Shown piece by piece: positions 10,258-18,071 of a stretch of 64,000 bases of DNA. Every line of letters begins with the position of its first letter. Within the stretch, counting starts at the first letter, position 1. A program made the position numbers and the translations under genes. Source of the stretch: Streptomyces mangrovi (GTDB lineage: Bacteria > Actinomycetota > Actinomycetes > Streptomycetales > Streptomycetaceae); the NCBI RefSeq assembly GCF_900114215.1, contig NZ_FOSG01000027.1:1-64000 (forward strand), in the 5' to 3' direction. Under the pieces are notes generated by a model. The model was given only the letters and a program-made list of their open reading frames with translations, did no database searches and was not told where the DNA came from.

Positions 10258-10446
10258 TCAGCGCCGCACGGCCTCCATGCCCGTCACGGCCCGCCGCGCC
10301 ACCGGCACCGCCTGCCTCAGCCGCGCGCACCGCGGACACCGCAGCAGCCGGCCCGGACCGATCCGGCCGCTGCCGAGGTTCTGCATCGGGAACGTCGAGG
10401 TGCTGAACACATGCCCATCGGCACACTGAACGACGGTGGACTCCAT
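10258..10446 (-). CDS. Small zinc-ribbon-like hypothetical protein
   Basis: A 62-residue protein, MESTVVQCADGHVFSTSTFP at its start, with C8, H12, C37 and C40 in a CxxxH...CxxC arrangement that could bind one zinc ion. The C-terminal half is basic. No function is known to me. The ATG at 10446 follows GGGGAGAGGCAGGCG, a good RBS. It is a single gene lying before the tRNA-Gly promoter region. Confidence 0.7.
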   Translation of the reverse strand: MESTVVQCADGHVFSTSTFPMQNLGSGRIGPGRLLRCPRCARLRQAVPVARRAVTGMEAVRR

Positions 10447-10639
10447 CGCCTGCCTCTCCCCACTACGTGTACGACCAAAGCCACATTAGGGGATCAATCG
10501 GCCAGTCCCGCACCCGGCGCTCCGCACCCACCGTACGCCCCAACTCCCTTCCCCCGCTTCCCGGAAACCCGCCCGTCACACGCCCCGGGGACACGACGAA
10601 AAGGACCCCTCGGCTGTGCGCCGGGGGCCCGGTATGGGG

Positions 10640-10645
10640 TACAGT
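10640..10645 (+). promoter_or_regulatory. Candidate -10 box of the tRNA-Gly gene
   Basis: TACAGT lies 35 bp before the tRNA 5' end in a short less GC-rich stretch. No convincing -35 box was found. Confidence 0.35.
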
Positions 10646-10679
10646 GTGCGTCGGTGAGCGACGTGATCGTCCGCTCCTC

Positions 10680-10753
10680 GCGGGTGTAGTTTAATGGTAG
10701 AACATGAGCTTCCCAAGCTCAGAGCGCGGGTTCGATTCCCGTCACCCGCTCCA
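10680..10753 (+). tRNA. tRNA-Gly (anticodon CCC), CCA encoded
   Basis: The acceptor stem GCGGGTG pairs with CACCCGC, with discriminator T and encoded CCA. The D loop contains TTTAATGGTAGAA. The anticodon loop TTCCCAA gives CCC. The T arm is GCGGG-TTCGATT-CCCGT. From position 10710 onward the gene is the left attachment-site repeat, so its 3' half was reconstituted by integration of the element to its right. Confidence 0.96.
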
Positions 10754-10802
10754 TGACGAAGGCCCAGGTCAAAGACCTGGGCCTTGTTCGTTGCCCGGAC
10801 CC
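10710..10802. repeat. attL: attL: direct repeat at the left end of the integrated element
   Basis: 10710-10771 is identical over 62 bp to 22460-22521. Identity continues with three mismatches to 10802. It spans the tRNA-Gly anticodon loop to the 3' end and the tRNA terminator hairpin (stem AAGGCCCAGGTC with GACCTGGGCCTT, loop AAA). Confidence 0.93.
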
Positions 10803-10814
10803 CTCGGCACCTTT

Positions 10815-11990
10815 CTAAGCGTCCCGTGCCAGATCCGTGCCAGAAGGGCCGCCGCCCTTCTCCGGGGGCGTCAGGGCCGCGCGTACCCGGGCGTCGATGC
10901 CGTCGGCGAGCTCCCGCTGATGCTCCAGTGACGAGTGCTGGTAGATCATCGCGGCCCGTACGGACGACTGCCCCATCCGCACCATGAGGTCCTTCAGTTT
11001 GGCCCCAGTGTCCGCCGCCAGGGTGTTCCCGGTGTGGCGGAGATCGTAGAAGCGGAAGCCCTCGGGAAGCCCCGCCTTCGCGCGCGCCCTGCGCCACTTC
11101 CGCCCGAAGGTGGACCGCCGGAACGGAGCGCCCTTCTCGCCGACGAAGAGCAGCCCGTTCGGGCCCCGGTCCTTCCTGTCGGCGAACCACTCGACATGCC
11201 GCCGCAGATCGGTGTGCAGGAACGCGGGCAGGATCAGCGTGCGCTTCCCGGCCGCCGACTTGGGCTCGCCCGTGACGCGGCGGCCGGTCGTCAGCTCGGG
11301 CGAGGCCAGCGTGATCCGCAGCGTCCCCGTGTCAAGGTCGACGTCACCGCGCCGCAGCTCGGCCAGTTCCTCCGGCCGCAGGGTCGCGAAGGCCCCGAGA
11401 AGGACCATCAGCCGCCACCGCGGCCCCATGGCGTCGGCCACCGCGTACACCTGCTTCACGGTGGCGATGGGCCGTTCGGGCGCCCGCTCCTGGCCGGCGC
11501 CCCTGATGCGGCACGGGTTGCGGCGGATCAGCTCGTCGTCCACAGCGGTTTCCATGACGGCCTTGAGCAGCCGGTACGCCTTGGCCACGGTGGTGGGCGC
11601 CCCGGTCTCCTCCAGCCGCTCGGTACGCCAGGTGCGGACACGGGGAGCGGTGATCTCGTCCAGCTCCCGGTGCCCGAAGGCGGGCAGCAGGTGGATGCGG
11701 AGCAGGCGTTCGTAGAGCTCCACGGTCGTCGGCCGGAGGCCGCGTTCGGCGATCCACTGCCGGGCGTAGACCTCGAAGTTGACCGCCCCGGCGTCCGGAT
11801 CCTGCCAGTCGCCGCGCGTCAGGTCCGCTTCCGTCTGCGACAGCCAGATCTCGGCGTCCGCCTTGGTGTCGAAGGTACGGTCGGCCGGACGCAGCACACC
11901 GTCCGGGCCGGGGTAACGAGCCTGCCAGCGGCCGGACGGCAGCTTGCGCACAGCCCCGAAGCGGCGGCGCTTGCCCTTCCTGTTGGCCAT
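10815..11990 (-). CDS. int: Tyrosine recombinase (site-specific integrase)
   Basis: A 391-residue integrase acting on the tRNA-Gly att sites. An N-terminal arm-binding/SAM-like region (residues 1-165, QWIAERGLRPTTVELYERLL) precedes the catalytic domain. Catalytic residues visible are Arg in FATLRPEEL, the RFYDLRHTGNT box, MGQSSVRAAMIYQHSS with the nucleophilic Tyr, and the Lys region EPKSAAGKRT. The usual His of HxxR is Tyr and the usual GHSS is GQSS; both are tolerated variants in this family as far as I know. The start ATG (11988-11990) overlaps the excisionase stop as TGATG, so translation is coupled. The gene's 3' end contains a candidate arm site. Confidence 0.96.
   Translation of the reverse strand: MANRKGKRRRFGAVRKLPSGRWQARYPGPDGVLRPADRTFDTKADAEIWLSQTEADLTRGDWQDPDAGAVNFEVYARQWIAERGLRPTTVELYERLLRIHLLPAFGHRELDEITAPRVRTWRTERLEETGAPTTVAKAYRLLKAVMETAVDDELIRRNPCRIRGAGQERAPERPIATVKQVYAVADAMGPRWRLMVLLGAFATLRPEELAELRRGDVDLDTGTLRITLASPELTTGRRVTGEPKSAAGKRTLILPAFLHTDLRRHVEWFADRKDRGPNGLLFVGEKGAPFRRSTFGRKWRRARAKAGLPEGFRFYDLRHTGNTLAADTGAKLKDLMVRMGQSSVRAAMIYQHSSLEHQRELADGIDARVRAALTPPEKGGGPSGTDLARDA
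10824..10849. promoter_or_regulatory. Candidate integrase arm-type site near attL
   Basis: Two direct copies of CGTGCCAGA are spaced 10 bp apart, inside the last codons of int and 53 bp from the att core. The same pair occurs at 22329-22354 near attR. Paired arm sites flanking the core are expected of attP for tyrosine integrases. Confidence 0.6.
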
Positions 11991-12202
11991 CAGGCAGCCC
12001 TCCGCAGACGAGCCCGGCGCCGCTGGACCGGCTGCACGGTGTTCGCCTCGATGAAGGCCGCCAGCGCGCTTTCCGGGATGCGTACGTGGCGACCGAGTTT
12101 GACGAAGGTGATCCGCCGTTCGGCGACCAACCGCCGGGGGAAACGAGGCGTGGTGCCGAGCAGCTCGGCGACCTGGTCGACGCTGAGATATCGGTCTTTC
12201 AT
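11990..12202 (-). CDS. xis: Excisionase-like helix-turn-helix protein
   Basis: A 70-residue MerR/excisionase-type winged helix. It starts MKDRYLSVDQVAELLGTT and has the expected RITFVKLGRHVRIPESAL wing. It then has a basic tail. It would bend DNA at attL and attR to direct the integrase toward excision. It overlaps the replication initiator upstream (ATGA) and int downstream (TGATG), the standard rep-xis-int order of AICEs. The gene reads in the same frame as a longer shadow within rep, so the start is fixed by the overlap at 12202. Confidence 0.92.
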   Translation of the reverse strand: MKDRYLSVDQVAELLGTTPRFPRRLVAERRITFVKLGRHVRIPESALAAFIEANTVQPVQRRRARLRRAA

Positions 12203-13524
12203 CGGTCTGTTTCCCCTTCCGTGCTGGTGATGTTGGGAGTGAGGGCGTCGGTCAGCCATTGCTCGCCCGCGGTGAGGCCGGTGCCGGCGAAGGCCCAGTG
12301 CGCGAGGACGAGGGTGGTCTCCTCCGGCTCGGCGGCCGGGTCGTGGGGCGTCTCGCCGCGCGCGATGGCCGCTTGGAGGCGCTGCCACTCGGCGCGGGCG
12401 GTGCGCAGCGCCCCGAGGGTGGTGGAGTAGCGGCGGGTCTTGGTGGAGAAGTGACCGCGGAAGCCGAGCATGTGGGCCCAGGCCCGCAGCCGCAGGTGTT
12501 CCAGGTCCTTGCGGGCGCCGAGGGTCCAGGCGGTGCGGATCATGCGCCGGGCGTGGTCGGTGAGGTCGAGGGCGGCCAGCTCGGCGAGGAACTTCAACGG
12601 CCGGTCCAGGGTGCCGGTCGCGGTCTCGGCACCCTTGGTGGCGTACTTGGCGATGTACGCGGCGACGGCCCGATCGGTCAGCTCGGTGCCGCCGCCGAGG
12701 TCGGCCGAGCGGATCGGGCGGATGTCGAGCTGGCGGCCGAAGGCGAAGGTGTGCTCGCGGCCGTCGAGGGTCGGGCCGGTGATCCGGGCAGCGGCCGCGG
12801 CCGCGCGAATGGCGTCGGTCAGCAGCTCGGCACTGGCCCAGGACGGCGGCGGAGTGTCGCCGCCGGTCGGGCCGTCGAGGCGGATGACGGCGTGGAAGTG
12901 GACCGCGCCGCGCTTCTGGTACTCGGCGACCTTGGCGAAGGACACCCGCGCGTACTGGCGGAAGGCGCGTTGGGTGAGTCCGGCGCGCTTGGCGATCTCC
13001 CGGCGCAGGTAGATGGAGAAGCGCCGCCAGATGGCACCGGCGTGCGCGTTCCACAGCACGGCCGCTTCGTAGTCGTACCGCTCGGGGTCAAGCGGCGTGC
13101 CGAGGGCGGGATCGTCGGCCGGGTGACGGGCACCGCAGCGGCAGCGGCCGGAGTCGGGGCGGTTGTGGACCGGGCCGAAGCTGGGTGCGGTGAAGGTGGC
13201 GAAGACGCGCGGGTGCGTGGCGACCTGCTCCGGGGTGCCCTTGCCGCCGCGCAGTCCGGCGGTGATCAGGTGGTAGGTGTCGCGGCGGTAGGTCTCGGCG
13301 CAGGTGGCGCACCGGGTGGTGCGGCGGTTGTTGCAGCGCACCAGCAGGTGCCCGGCCGGGAGGTCGGTGGAGTCCAGGCGGTGCAGTTCGGGGCCGATCT
13401 CGCCGGTGGTGGTGTTGAGGGCGTGTTCGGCGCGGTAGCCGGACAGCCGGATCGGGCGCGCGCAGCCGCCCAGGCCGGTCAGTTGCCGGACCAGGCCGGG
13501 CAGGCTGCCCCAGGAGGCCAGCAT
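12199..13524 (-). CDS. AICE replication initiator protein (RepSA-like)
   Basis: A 441-residue protein of the RepSA type. Visible are cysteine pairs in RTTRCATCAE and GRCRCGARH, and the HUH-like segment KRGAVHFHAVIRLDG (about residues 205-219), expected to bind metal for rolling-circle nicking. A candidate catalytic Tyr lies in AVAAYIAKYATKGAE. Family proteins nick the element origin during excision and transfer. The ATG at 13524 has only a weak RBS. The open frame continues upstream without ATG, GTG or TTG, and AAGGAGAAG sits before an in-frame ATC, so the true N-terminus may be about 14 residues longer. It is followed by xis and int. Confidence 0.9.
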   Translation of the reverse strand: MLASWGSLPGLVRQLTGLGGCARPIRLSGYRAEHALNTTTGEIGPELHRLDSTDLPAGHLLVRCNNRRTTRCATCAETYRRDTYHLITAGLRGGKGTPEQVATHPRVFATFTAPSFGPVHNRPDSGRCRCGARHPADDPALGTPLDPERYDYEAAVLWNAHAGAIWRRFSIYLRREIAKRAGLTQRAFRQYARVSFAKVAEYQKRGAVHFHAVIRLDGPTGGDTPPPSWASAELLTDAIRAAAAAARITGPTLDGREHTFAFGRQLDIRPIRSADLGGGTELTDRAVAAYIAKYATKGAETATGTLDRPLKFLAELAALDLTDHARRMIRTAWTLGARKDLEHLRLRAWAHMLGFRGHFSTKTRRYSTTLGALRTARAEWQRLQAAIARGETPHDPAAEPEETTLVLAHWAFAGTGLTAGEQWLTDALTPNITSTEGETDR

Positions 13525-13663
13525 GCCGAGTTCTTTCGGCGGCGGTGCGGTGGTGCGGGGGATGATGGGCTTCTCCTTGTCTGGCTTGCGGGTCGGACGA
13601 GGGGTTGAGGCCGGTCGGGGCGGCGGGATGCTTGGCGGTATCGAGGCCGCCCCGACCGGCCGT

Positions 13664-13924
13664 TCAGCGGCGGTGCCCGGAGGCGAGCAGGGAGCGCAGG
13701 ACGAGGGCCGCGACGGCCACGGATATGGCGGTGACGGCGACGGCGGCCAGGAGCGCGGTCAGCACCACGCCGCCGACGAGCACGGCGGCTACCGCGCCGG
13801 TCGTGGCCGGAGGCAGCACAGGCCGCCGGGCCGGGGCGGGGTGGCAGGAGCAGGCCGGCGGCTGGCCGTGCTCGGCGGTGGCTGGGAGGTGGGGTGTGGT
13901 GGGGAGCTGCGGGCGCGGGAACAT
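13664..13924 (-). CDS. SpdD-like mobile element spread protein
   Basis: An 86-residue protein. Its N-terminal 40 residues are Pro/His-rich with two cysteines (ACSCHP), followed by two closely spaced hydrophobic segments from about residue 43 and an RSLLASGHRR tail. This matches the architecture of SpdD proteins that help intramycelial plasmid spread in Streptomyces at the membrane. The ATG at 13924 has an RBS-like AAGGAGAA upstream. It lies in the spd block with small gaps on both sides. Confidence 0.72.
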   Translation of the reverse strand: MFPRPQLPTTPHLPATAEHGQPPACSCHPAPARRPVLPPATTGAVAAVLVGGVVLTALLAAVAVTAISVAVAALVLRSLLASGHRR

Positions 13925-13939
13925 GGCGGGTTCTCCTTG

Positions 13940-14134
13940 TCAGTCGGTGGTGCCGCCTATGACCTCGACCCCGGTGCGGGTGCCGGTGTCGATGGCGGGG
14001 GCGAGGAAGGTCTGGGAGAGGTAGAAGCCGAAGAGGGCGATCACAACGACGACCCACAGGCGGATGCCGAGGAACTTGATCGCGGCCCAGGCGATGACGC
14101 CCAGGACGGCCACCAGGGGCAGGGAGACGGTCAT
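13940..14134 (-). CDS. Small membrane protein of the AICE spread cluster
   Basis: A 64-residue protein with two hydrophobic segments (SLPLVAVLGVIAWAAIKFL and IRLWVVVVIALFGFYL) and a short polar tail containing DTGTRTGVEVIGG. The ATG at 14134 follows GGAGGTTCCTT, a good RBS. The position between SpdD-like and Zn-finger-like genes suggests a role in spread, but there is no direct evidence. It lies 13 bp downstream of the preceding gene in the same operon. Confidence 0.72.
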   Translation of the reverse strand: MTVSLPLVAVLGVIAWAAIKFLGIRLWVVVVIALFGFYLSQTFLAPAIDTGTRTGVEVIGGTTD

Positions 14135-14147
14135 AAGGAACCTCCGG

Positions 14148-14339
14148 TCAGCGGACGGGGCAGCGGTGGGTACGGGCGGCCAGCTCGGCGGCGGCGCGGC
14201 TGTCGTAGTCGGCGGAGAAGCCGCAGCGCGGCGCGGTGCAGGCGGCGGTGTGCTTCTCGCGGCCCCGGCCGTCGTAGGCGGTGCCGACCTGGACGGGGCC
14301 GATGCGGACGACGCGGCGGAAGCGGCGACGGGCGGGCAT
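14148..14339 (-). CDS. Small mobile element transfer protein
   Basis: A 63-residue basic protein, MPARRRFRRVVRIGPVQVG at its N-terminus. Residues C34, C39 and C60 plus H30 and H58 could form a small metal site. Similar proteins in AICEs are annotated as mobile element transfer protein, without a tested function. The ATG at 14339 has GAGAGGA upstream, overlapping the stop region of the previous gene. It belongs to the spd-tra operon. Confidence 0.68.
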   Translation of the reverse strand: MPARRRFRRVVRIGPVQVGTAYDGRGREKHTAACTAPRCGFSADYDSRAAAELAARTHRCPVR

Positions 14340-14344
14340 GAGGC

Positions 14345-14521
14345 TCAGTCCTCTCCGGTGAAGTCGCTGGTGTGGTCGATGAGCCACTGTTCGATCTCGG
14401 GGTGTTCGTCCGCGGTGGCCCGCCGGAACGCGTCTTCGGCGACGGCCATGGCTTCGTCGAGGCGGTTTCGGCGGGTGAGCCGGGCGGAGCACTCCAGGGC
14501 GAGGCGGATGACCGGGCGCAT
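14345..14521 (-). CDS. Small acidic hypothetical protein in the AICE transfer operon
   Basis: A 58-residue protein starting MRPVIRLALECSARLTRRNR and ending DHTSDFTGED. A basic N-terminal helix is followed by an acidic helix-rich half. The ATG at 14521 is preceded by AAGGAGG 5 bp upstream, which is why I call it a gene despite its size. The gap to the following gene is 5 bp, so translation is coupled. No function can be given. Confidence 0.62.
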   Translation of the reverse strand: MRPVIRLALECSARLTRRNRLDEAMAVAEDAFRRATADEHPEIEQWLIDHTSDFTGED

Positions 14522-14536
14522 GAGCGGTCCTCCTTG

Positions 14537-15175
14537 TCAGGTGAGTTGGGCGGCGATCTGGTCGGCCAGGGCGGGCGGGACGCCGAGGCGGGTGCGCAGG
14601 GTGTCGGTGTCGATGGGCGTACCGGTGCGGGCGCGGTGGGCGTCGGCGACCTTCCGGGCGTGTTCGACGAGGGCAGCCGGGACGGCGGGTGCCGCCGGGA
14701 GCGCCGGGGCAGGTGCGGCAGGCCGGGCCGGTTCGGGTGTGGGGTCCGGCGCAGGGTCGGCAGCCGCGGGCAGCTCGGCGGTGTTCTCGTCCGGCTCATC
14801 CGGTGCCGCCGTGCTCGGCGAGTGGGCGAGGAGGGTTCCGCCGAGGAAGGCGACGGCGGGCCATCCGGCGACGAGGATGCGCAGCCAGGCGGGCACGTCG
14901 TCCAGGTCGAGGAGTCCGGCGGTGGCGACGTTCGCGCCGAGCGAGGCGGCCAGGGCGATGACGAACCAGCACCATCCGGCCGTTGTGGCATGGCCGGAGC
15001 GCAGGCGCCGCCAGGCCGCGACCATCAGCAGGTCGACGCTGATCGGGTAGGCCCAGGCTTTCCAGCCGTGCTGTCCGGCCGCTGCGGCCAGGTCGTGCAG
15101 GTGCGCGAAGGACAGGGCACCGGCGATGACGGCCTGGACCAGCACGGCGTCGACGCGGGCCAGGGAGCGGCGCAT
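14537..15175 (-). CDS. DUF2637-type membrane protein (SpdB-like)
   Basis: A 212-residue protein with four hydrophobic segments in the first 120 residues (VDAVLVQAVIAGALSFAHL, YPISVDLLMVAAW, WCWFVIALAASLGANVATA and a fourth near VAFLGGTLLA). A long Pro/Ala linker then leads to a C-terminal helical region ending DQIAAQLT. This is the DUF2637 layout of AICE spread proteins near the translocase. The ATG at 15175 is chosen because GGAGG lies 8 bp upstream. A GTG at 15184 overlaps that RBS. It is downstream of the translocase gene in the same operon. Confidence 0.8.
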   Translation of the reverse strand: MRRSLARVDAVLVQAVIAGALSFAHLHDLAAAAGQHGWKAWAYPISVDLLMVAAWRRLRSGHATTAGWCWFVIALAASLGANVATAGLLDLDDVPAWLRILVAGWPAVAFLGGTLLAHSPSTAAPDEPDENTAELPAAADPAPDPTPEPARPAAPAPALPAAPAVPAALVEHARKVADAHRARTGTPIDTDTLRTRLGVPPALADQIAAQLT

Positions 15176-15260
15176 GGGTGGCACCTCCTTTCGGTTTTCG
15201 GCATGGCAGGGGTAGGGACGTGGCGCGAGGGCGGTCGCCCCGACCGTGGTGCGGGGTGGT

Positions 15261-16640
15261 TCAGTCGGTTACGGGGCGCGGTGTGACCAGCGGAGCCGGA
15301 TGCTCGACCGGGGCCGGCGGAATGTGCGGCCGGAACGGGTCGAGGGCGGGCACGTCGGGGGCGAGGTGCGCGGTGTCCTGGCAGACGGCGGCGGCGTCGG
15401 TGAGGGACAGGTAGGGGGTGCGGATGCGGGACCAGCCGCCGGAGGTGTCACCGGCCACGGCCAGGCCCGGCCGTTCCGGGGCGATGGAGCAGGCCGCTTC
15501 CACCGCTTCGGGGGCGATGTCGCCGAGTGCCATCTTCGCCGAGGCCTCGTCGTTCACGCGGTGGCAGATGCGGCCGGAGAGCTGGGCGCGGAGCATGGTG
15601 GCGCCCTTGCCCAGCTCGGCGCCGAAGCGCTGCCCGCAGACCTCCAGGTAGATTCCGGCGGCCCGGCCGAGCTGGGCGAGCCGGATGAGCTGGGTGACCA
15701 TCGCGTCCCGCCGCTCCTCGTCCTTCTTCGAGGCCGTGAGGAAGAGTTCGGCCACCTCGTCGACGACCAGGACGATCGGCACGGGCCGCTCATCCTCGGG
15801 CAGGCCCCAGAGGTCGGAGGTGATCTCCTCGTCCGGAGTGTTGGGGGCGATGCCCTGCCGGGCCTTGATCAGGTCGTAGCGGTCCTCCATCTCCTTGACG
15901 AGCGCGGGCAGCAGCTCGGCCGCCTCCGCCGGTTCGGTGGCCAGCGCCGACAGGCGCGGGGCGAACGGAGCCAGCTCCACCCCGCGCTTGCAGTCGATCC
16001 CGGCCAGCGCCACCGGCTGCCGGGCAAGTCCCGCGACGAGGTTGCGCAGGTACATGGACTTGCCCGACAGCGTCGCGCCGAGGGTGAGTTGGTGCGGGAT
16101 GGCGCGGTAGTCGCGGACGAAGGCGGTCGCGTCCTCCCGCAGCGCCACCGGCACCCGAAGGAGACCGCTCTCGACACCGCGCGGCATCCGCACCCGGTCC
16201 AACACGTCGAAGCCGACAAGCCGCAGCTCGACCACGCCCGGCTTGACCCCCGCCACGTAGACGGCGTGCACGCCCCAGGCGTGGCGGAGCCGTTCGGCCG
16301 AGGCCACCACGTCGGCCGGTTCCTGCCCCGGCGCCAGCCGCAGCCGCAGGCGCAGGCCGGTCGAGGTGGGGCGGATCAGGCCCCGGCGGGGCGGCACCGG
16401 CCTCACCTCCCGGCGGGTGGTCGCCCAGGTGGCCAGCGCCCGCAGCCGGGAGGGCGGCACGGTCAGCCCGCAGGAGTCCATGACCGCCCCGTAGGAGGTG
16501 ACCAGCCGGGCCACCGACACCGGCAGGCCCACCGTGGACCAGTAGGCCGCCGGGTGCCGGGACTTGGCCCAGGCGGCGGCCCCGCCACCGGCTACGGCAA
16601 CGGGACCGCCCACCTCCAGCCACGTCATCAGGTCCGGCAT
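15261..16640 (-). CDS. FtsK/SpoIIIE-like DNA translocase (TraB/TraSA type)
   Basis: A 459-residue ATPase that moves double-stranded DNA between hyphae during conjugation. One N-terminal hydrophobic segment (VGGPVAVAGGGAAAW) anchors it. Walker A is GATLSGKS (about residues 188-195) and Walker B is PIVLVVDEVAELF (about residues 277-289). The QRFGAELGKGATMLRAQLSG segment is typical of the motor domain. There is no separate relaxase, in line with the double-stranded transfer known for Streptomyces elements. The C-terminal 40 residues are Pro-rich and may include a DNA-recognition tail. It lies 3 bp after the SCO3933-type gene. Confidence 0.93.
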   Translation of the reverse strand: MPDLMTWLEVGGPVAVAGGGAAAWAKSRHPAAYWSTVGLPVSVARLVTSYGAVMDSCGLTVPPSRLRALATWATTRREVRPVPPRRGLIRPTSTGLRLRLRLAPGQEPADVVASAERLRHAWGVHAVYVAGVKPGVVELRLVGFDVLDRVRMPRGVESGLLRVPVALREDATAFVRDYRAIPHQLTLGATLSGKSMYLRNLVAGLARQPVALAGIDCKRGVELAPFAPRLSALATEPAEAAELLPALVKEMEDRYDLIKARQGIAPNTPDEEITSDLWGLPEDERPVPIVLVVDEVAELFLTASKKDEERRDAMVTQLIRLAQLGRAAGIYLEVCGQRFGAELGKGATMLRAQLSGRICHRVNDEASAKMALGDIAPEAVEAACSIAPERPGLAVAGDTSGGWSRIRTPYLSLTDAAAVCQDTAHLAPDVPALDPFRPHIPPAPVEHPAPLVTPRPVTD

Positions 16641-16643
16641 TGG

Positions 16644-16994
16644 TCAGGCCCCCACCGCGGCCGGGACGGCACCGGGGGTGACGGCGGCGGCCCGGTAGGC
16701 GATGCCGTGCCGCTGCTGGCCGTTGAAGACGTTCTCCCACGGCTTGGCCACCAGGCCCGGCAGGGACACCGGAGCGCCCAGGGCCAGGCCCTCGGCGACG
16801 CCGCTTTCCGGCACGGTGACCCGGATCAGCGCGGACTCGCCCTCGTCGATGTAGACGACGCCGATCGTCATCAGCGTCTCGCCGCTCACGGCGTCCTTGG
16901 CCACCTCGCCGGTCTGCCGGTCGCGGACCTTGGGCTCAGGGGCTTCGGTCAGCAGGATCGTGGCGGTCGAGGTCTCCACACGGATGGTGCGCAA
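16644..16994 (-). CDS. SCO3933-family regulatory/accessory protein
   Basis: A 116-residue protein with N-terminal RTIRVETSTATILLTEAPEP and a compact beta-rich body containing VYIDEGESALIRVTVP. It matches the small protein typically encoded just before the translocase in AICEs (SCO3933 family). The molecular role is not known. TTG at 16994 is taken as the start because AAGGAGAG lies upstream, though the spacing is long at about 10 bp. It is the first gene of the transfer operon, directly after operators for the GntR repressor. Confidence 0.75.
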   Translation of the reverse strand: MRTIRVETSTATILLTEAPEPKVRDRQTGEVAKDAVSGETLMTIGVVYIDEGESALIRVTVPESGVAEGLALGAPVSLPGLVAKPWENVFNGQQRHGIAYRAAAVTPGAVPAAVGA

Positions 16995-17035
16995 CGTCTT
17001 GTCTCTCCTTGGATCGCACCGGAACCACCGACGCC

Positions 17036-17053
17036 TACTCGTCTAGACAAGAT
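17036..17053. promoter_or_regulatory. GntR operator 1 (transfer operon promoter)
   Basis: TACTCGTCTAGACAAGAT shares the CTCGTCTA/TAGACGAG core with three other sites around the repressor gene. It lies 42 bp upstream of the transfer operon start. Confidence 0.65.
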
Positions 17054-17112
17054 GCGTCGACGTGATCCCGAGTCAGTTCGGAACGCGGACCACTGTGCCA
17101 TACAGCTTGCCC

Positions 17113-17128
17113 ACTCGTCTATACGAGT
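17113..17128. promoter_or_regulatory. GntR operator 2 (transfer operon promoter)
   Basis: ACTCGTCTATACGAGT has 6-bp inverted arms and a 4-bp spacer. An extra half site, GTACGAGTC, follows at 17143-17151. KorSA of pSAM2, the closest described repressor type, is known to bind related sequences before transfer genes. Confidence 0.72.
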
Positions 17129-17199
17129 ATGCGTCTGGGTGTGTACGAGTCGAAACCAGCCGCGCACCGGGCCGCACCACACCTCGCCACCCCCGGCCG

Positions 17200-17988
17200 T
17201 CAGGTGGCCGGCAACCGGTACGACAGGACGTAGGCGTCGGCGGCCATCACCGTGTCGCAGACCTCCACCGCGCGCCCCTCGGTGTCGTAGGCGGTGCGGA
17301 TCAGGTGGATGACCGGCACACCGGAGGCCAGCCGCAGCGTCCGCACCTCCTGGGGGGTGGGCATCCGGGCCTTGATCTCCTCGTCGAAGTGGTCCAGGCG
17401 GTGCCCCAACTCCTCCAGCCGCGCGTAGATGCCACCCGGACCGGGGTTCGGCTGGGCGATCGGGGTGTTCCGCGCCAGGTCCAGCGGGAGGTAGGAGGTG
17501 GCGAACTCCACCGGCCGCCCGTCCAGCAGATACCGGCGACGACGGGCCAGCACCCGGCGCGGCGAGCCCAGGCGCGCGGCGATGTCCTGGCTGGGCCGCT
17601 CCTCCCCGACCTCCAGGCTGTCCACCTCCGACTTGCTCCCGGCCGCCTCCGCCTCCACGATGAACGCCGACTTCCCCTGCTCCCGGTGGCGCCGGGCGAA
17701 CCGGTCCGAGGCCAGTCGCCGCACCGGCGGGCGCGGCCGGACGTAGACGCCCCTGCCGTGCTCGGAGACCACCAGGCCCTCGGTCTGGAGGATCGACAGC
17801 GAGTTGCGCACGGTCATCCGGGAGACGCCGTAGTGCTCGACCAGTTCGGCTTCGGACGGCAGCTTGTCGCCCTCCTTGAACCGGCCCTTGTCGATGGCTT
17901 CGCGGATCTGGTCGGCGATCTGCCGGAACACCGCGCGGTCACTGGTCGGGTCCAGCGCTCCGAGAGCACCGGAGGGGGAGGACGCCAT
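17200..17988 (-). CDS. GntR-family transcriptional repressor (KorSA-like, UTRA domain)
   Basis: A 262-residue regulator. The N-terminal winged helix (residues 15-85) reads FRQIADQIREAIDKGRF then SEAELVEHYGVSRMTVRNSL. The C-terminal UTRA effector-binding domain (residues 100-255) includes RRYLLDGRPVEFATSYLPL. By analogy with KorSA it would keep the element integrated by repressing transfer genes and itself. Four matching CTCGTCTA-type sites lie in the three promoter regions around it. The ATG at 17988 has AAGGAG 5 bp upstream. It is divergent from the NUDIX gene, with one operator between them. Confidence 0.93.
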   Translation of the reverse strand: MASSPSGALGALDPTSDRAVFRQIADQIREAIDKGRFKEGDKLPSEAELVEHYGVSRMTVRNSLSILQTEGLVVSEHGRGVYVRPRPPVRRLASDRFARRHREQGKSAFIVEAEAAGSKSEVDSLEVGEERPSQDIAARLGSPRRVLARRRRYLLDGRPVEFATSYLPLDLARNTPIAQPNPGPGGIYARLEELGHRLDHFDEEIKARMPTPQEVRTLRLASGVPVIHLIRTAYDTEGRAVEVCDTVMAADAYVLSYRLPAT

Positions 17989-18002
17989 CTTTACTCCTTT
18001 GG

Positions 18003-18017
18003 ATATCTAGACGAGAG
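18003..18017. promoter_or_regulatory. GntR operator 3 (repressor/NUDIX intergenic region)
   Basis: ATATCTAGACGAGAG lies just upstream of the repressor start and includes the TAGACGAG half site. This predicts autoregulation. Confidence 0.62.
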
Positions 18018-18071
18018 GCTGAGTGTCGTTGCTACGGTGGAGAGCCTAGTCAGCCGAGGAAGCCGAGGACT

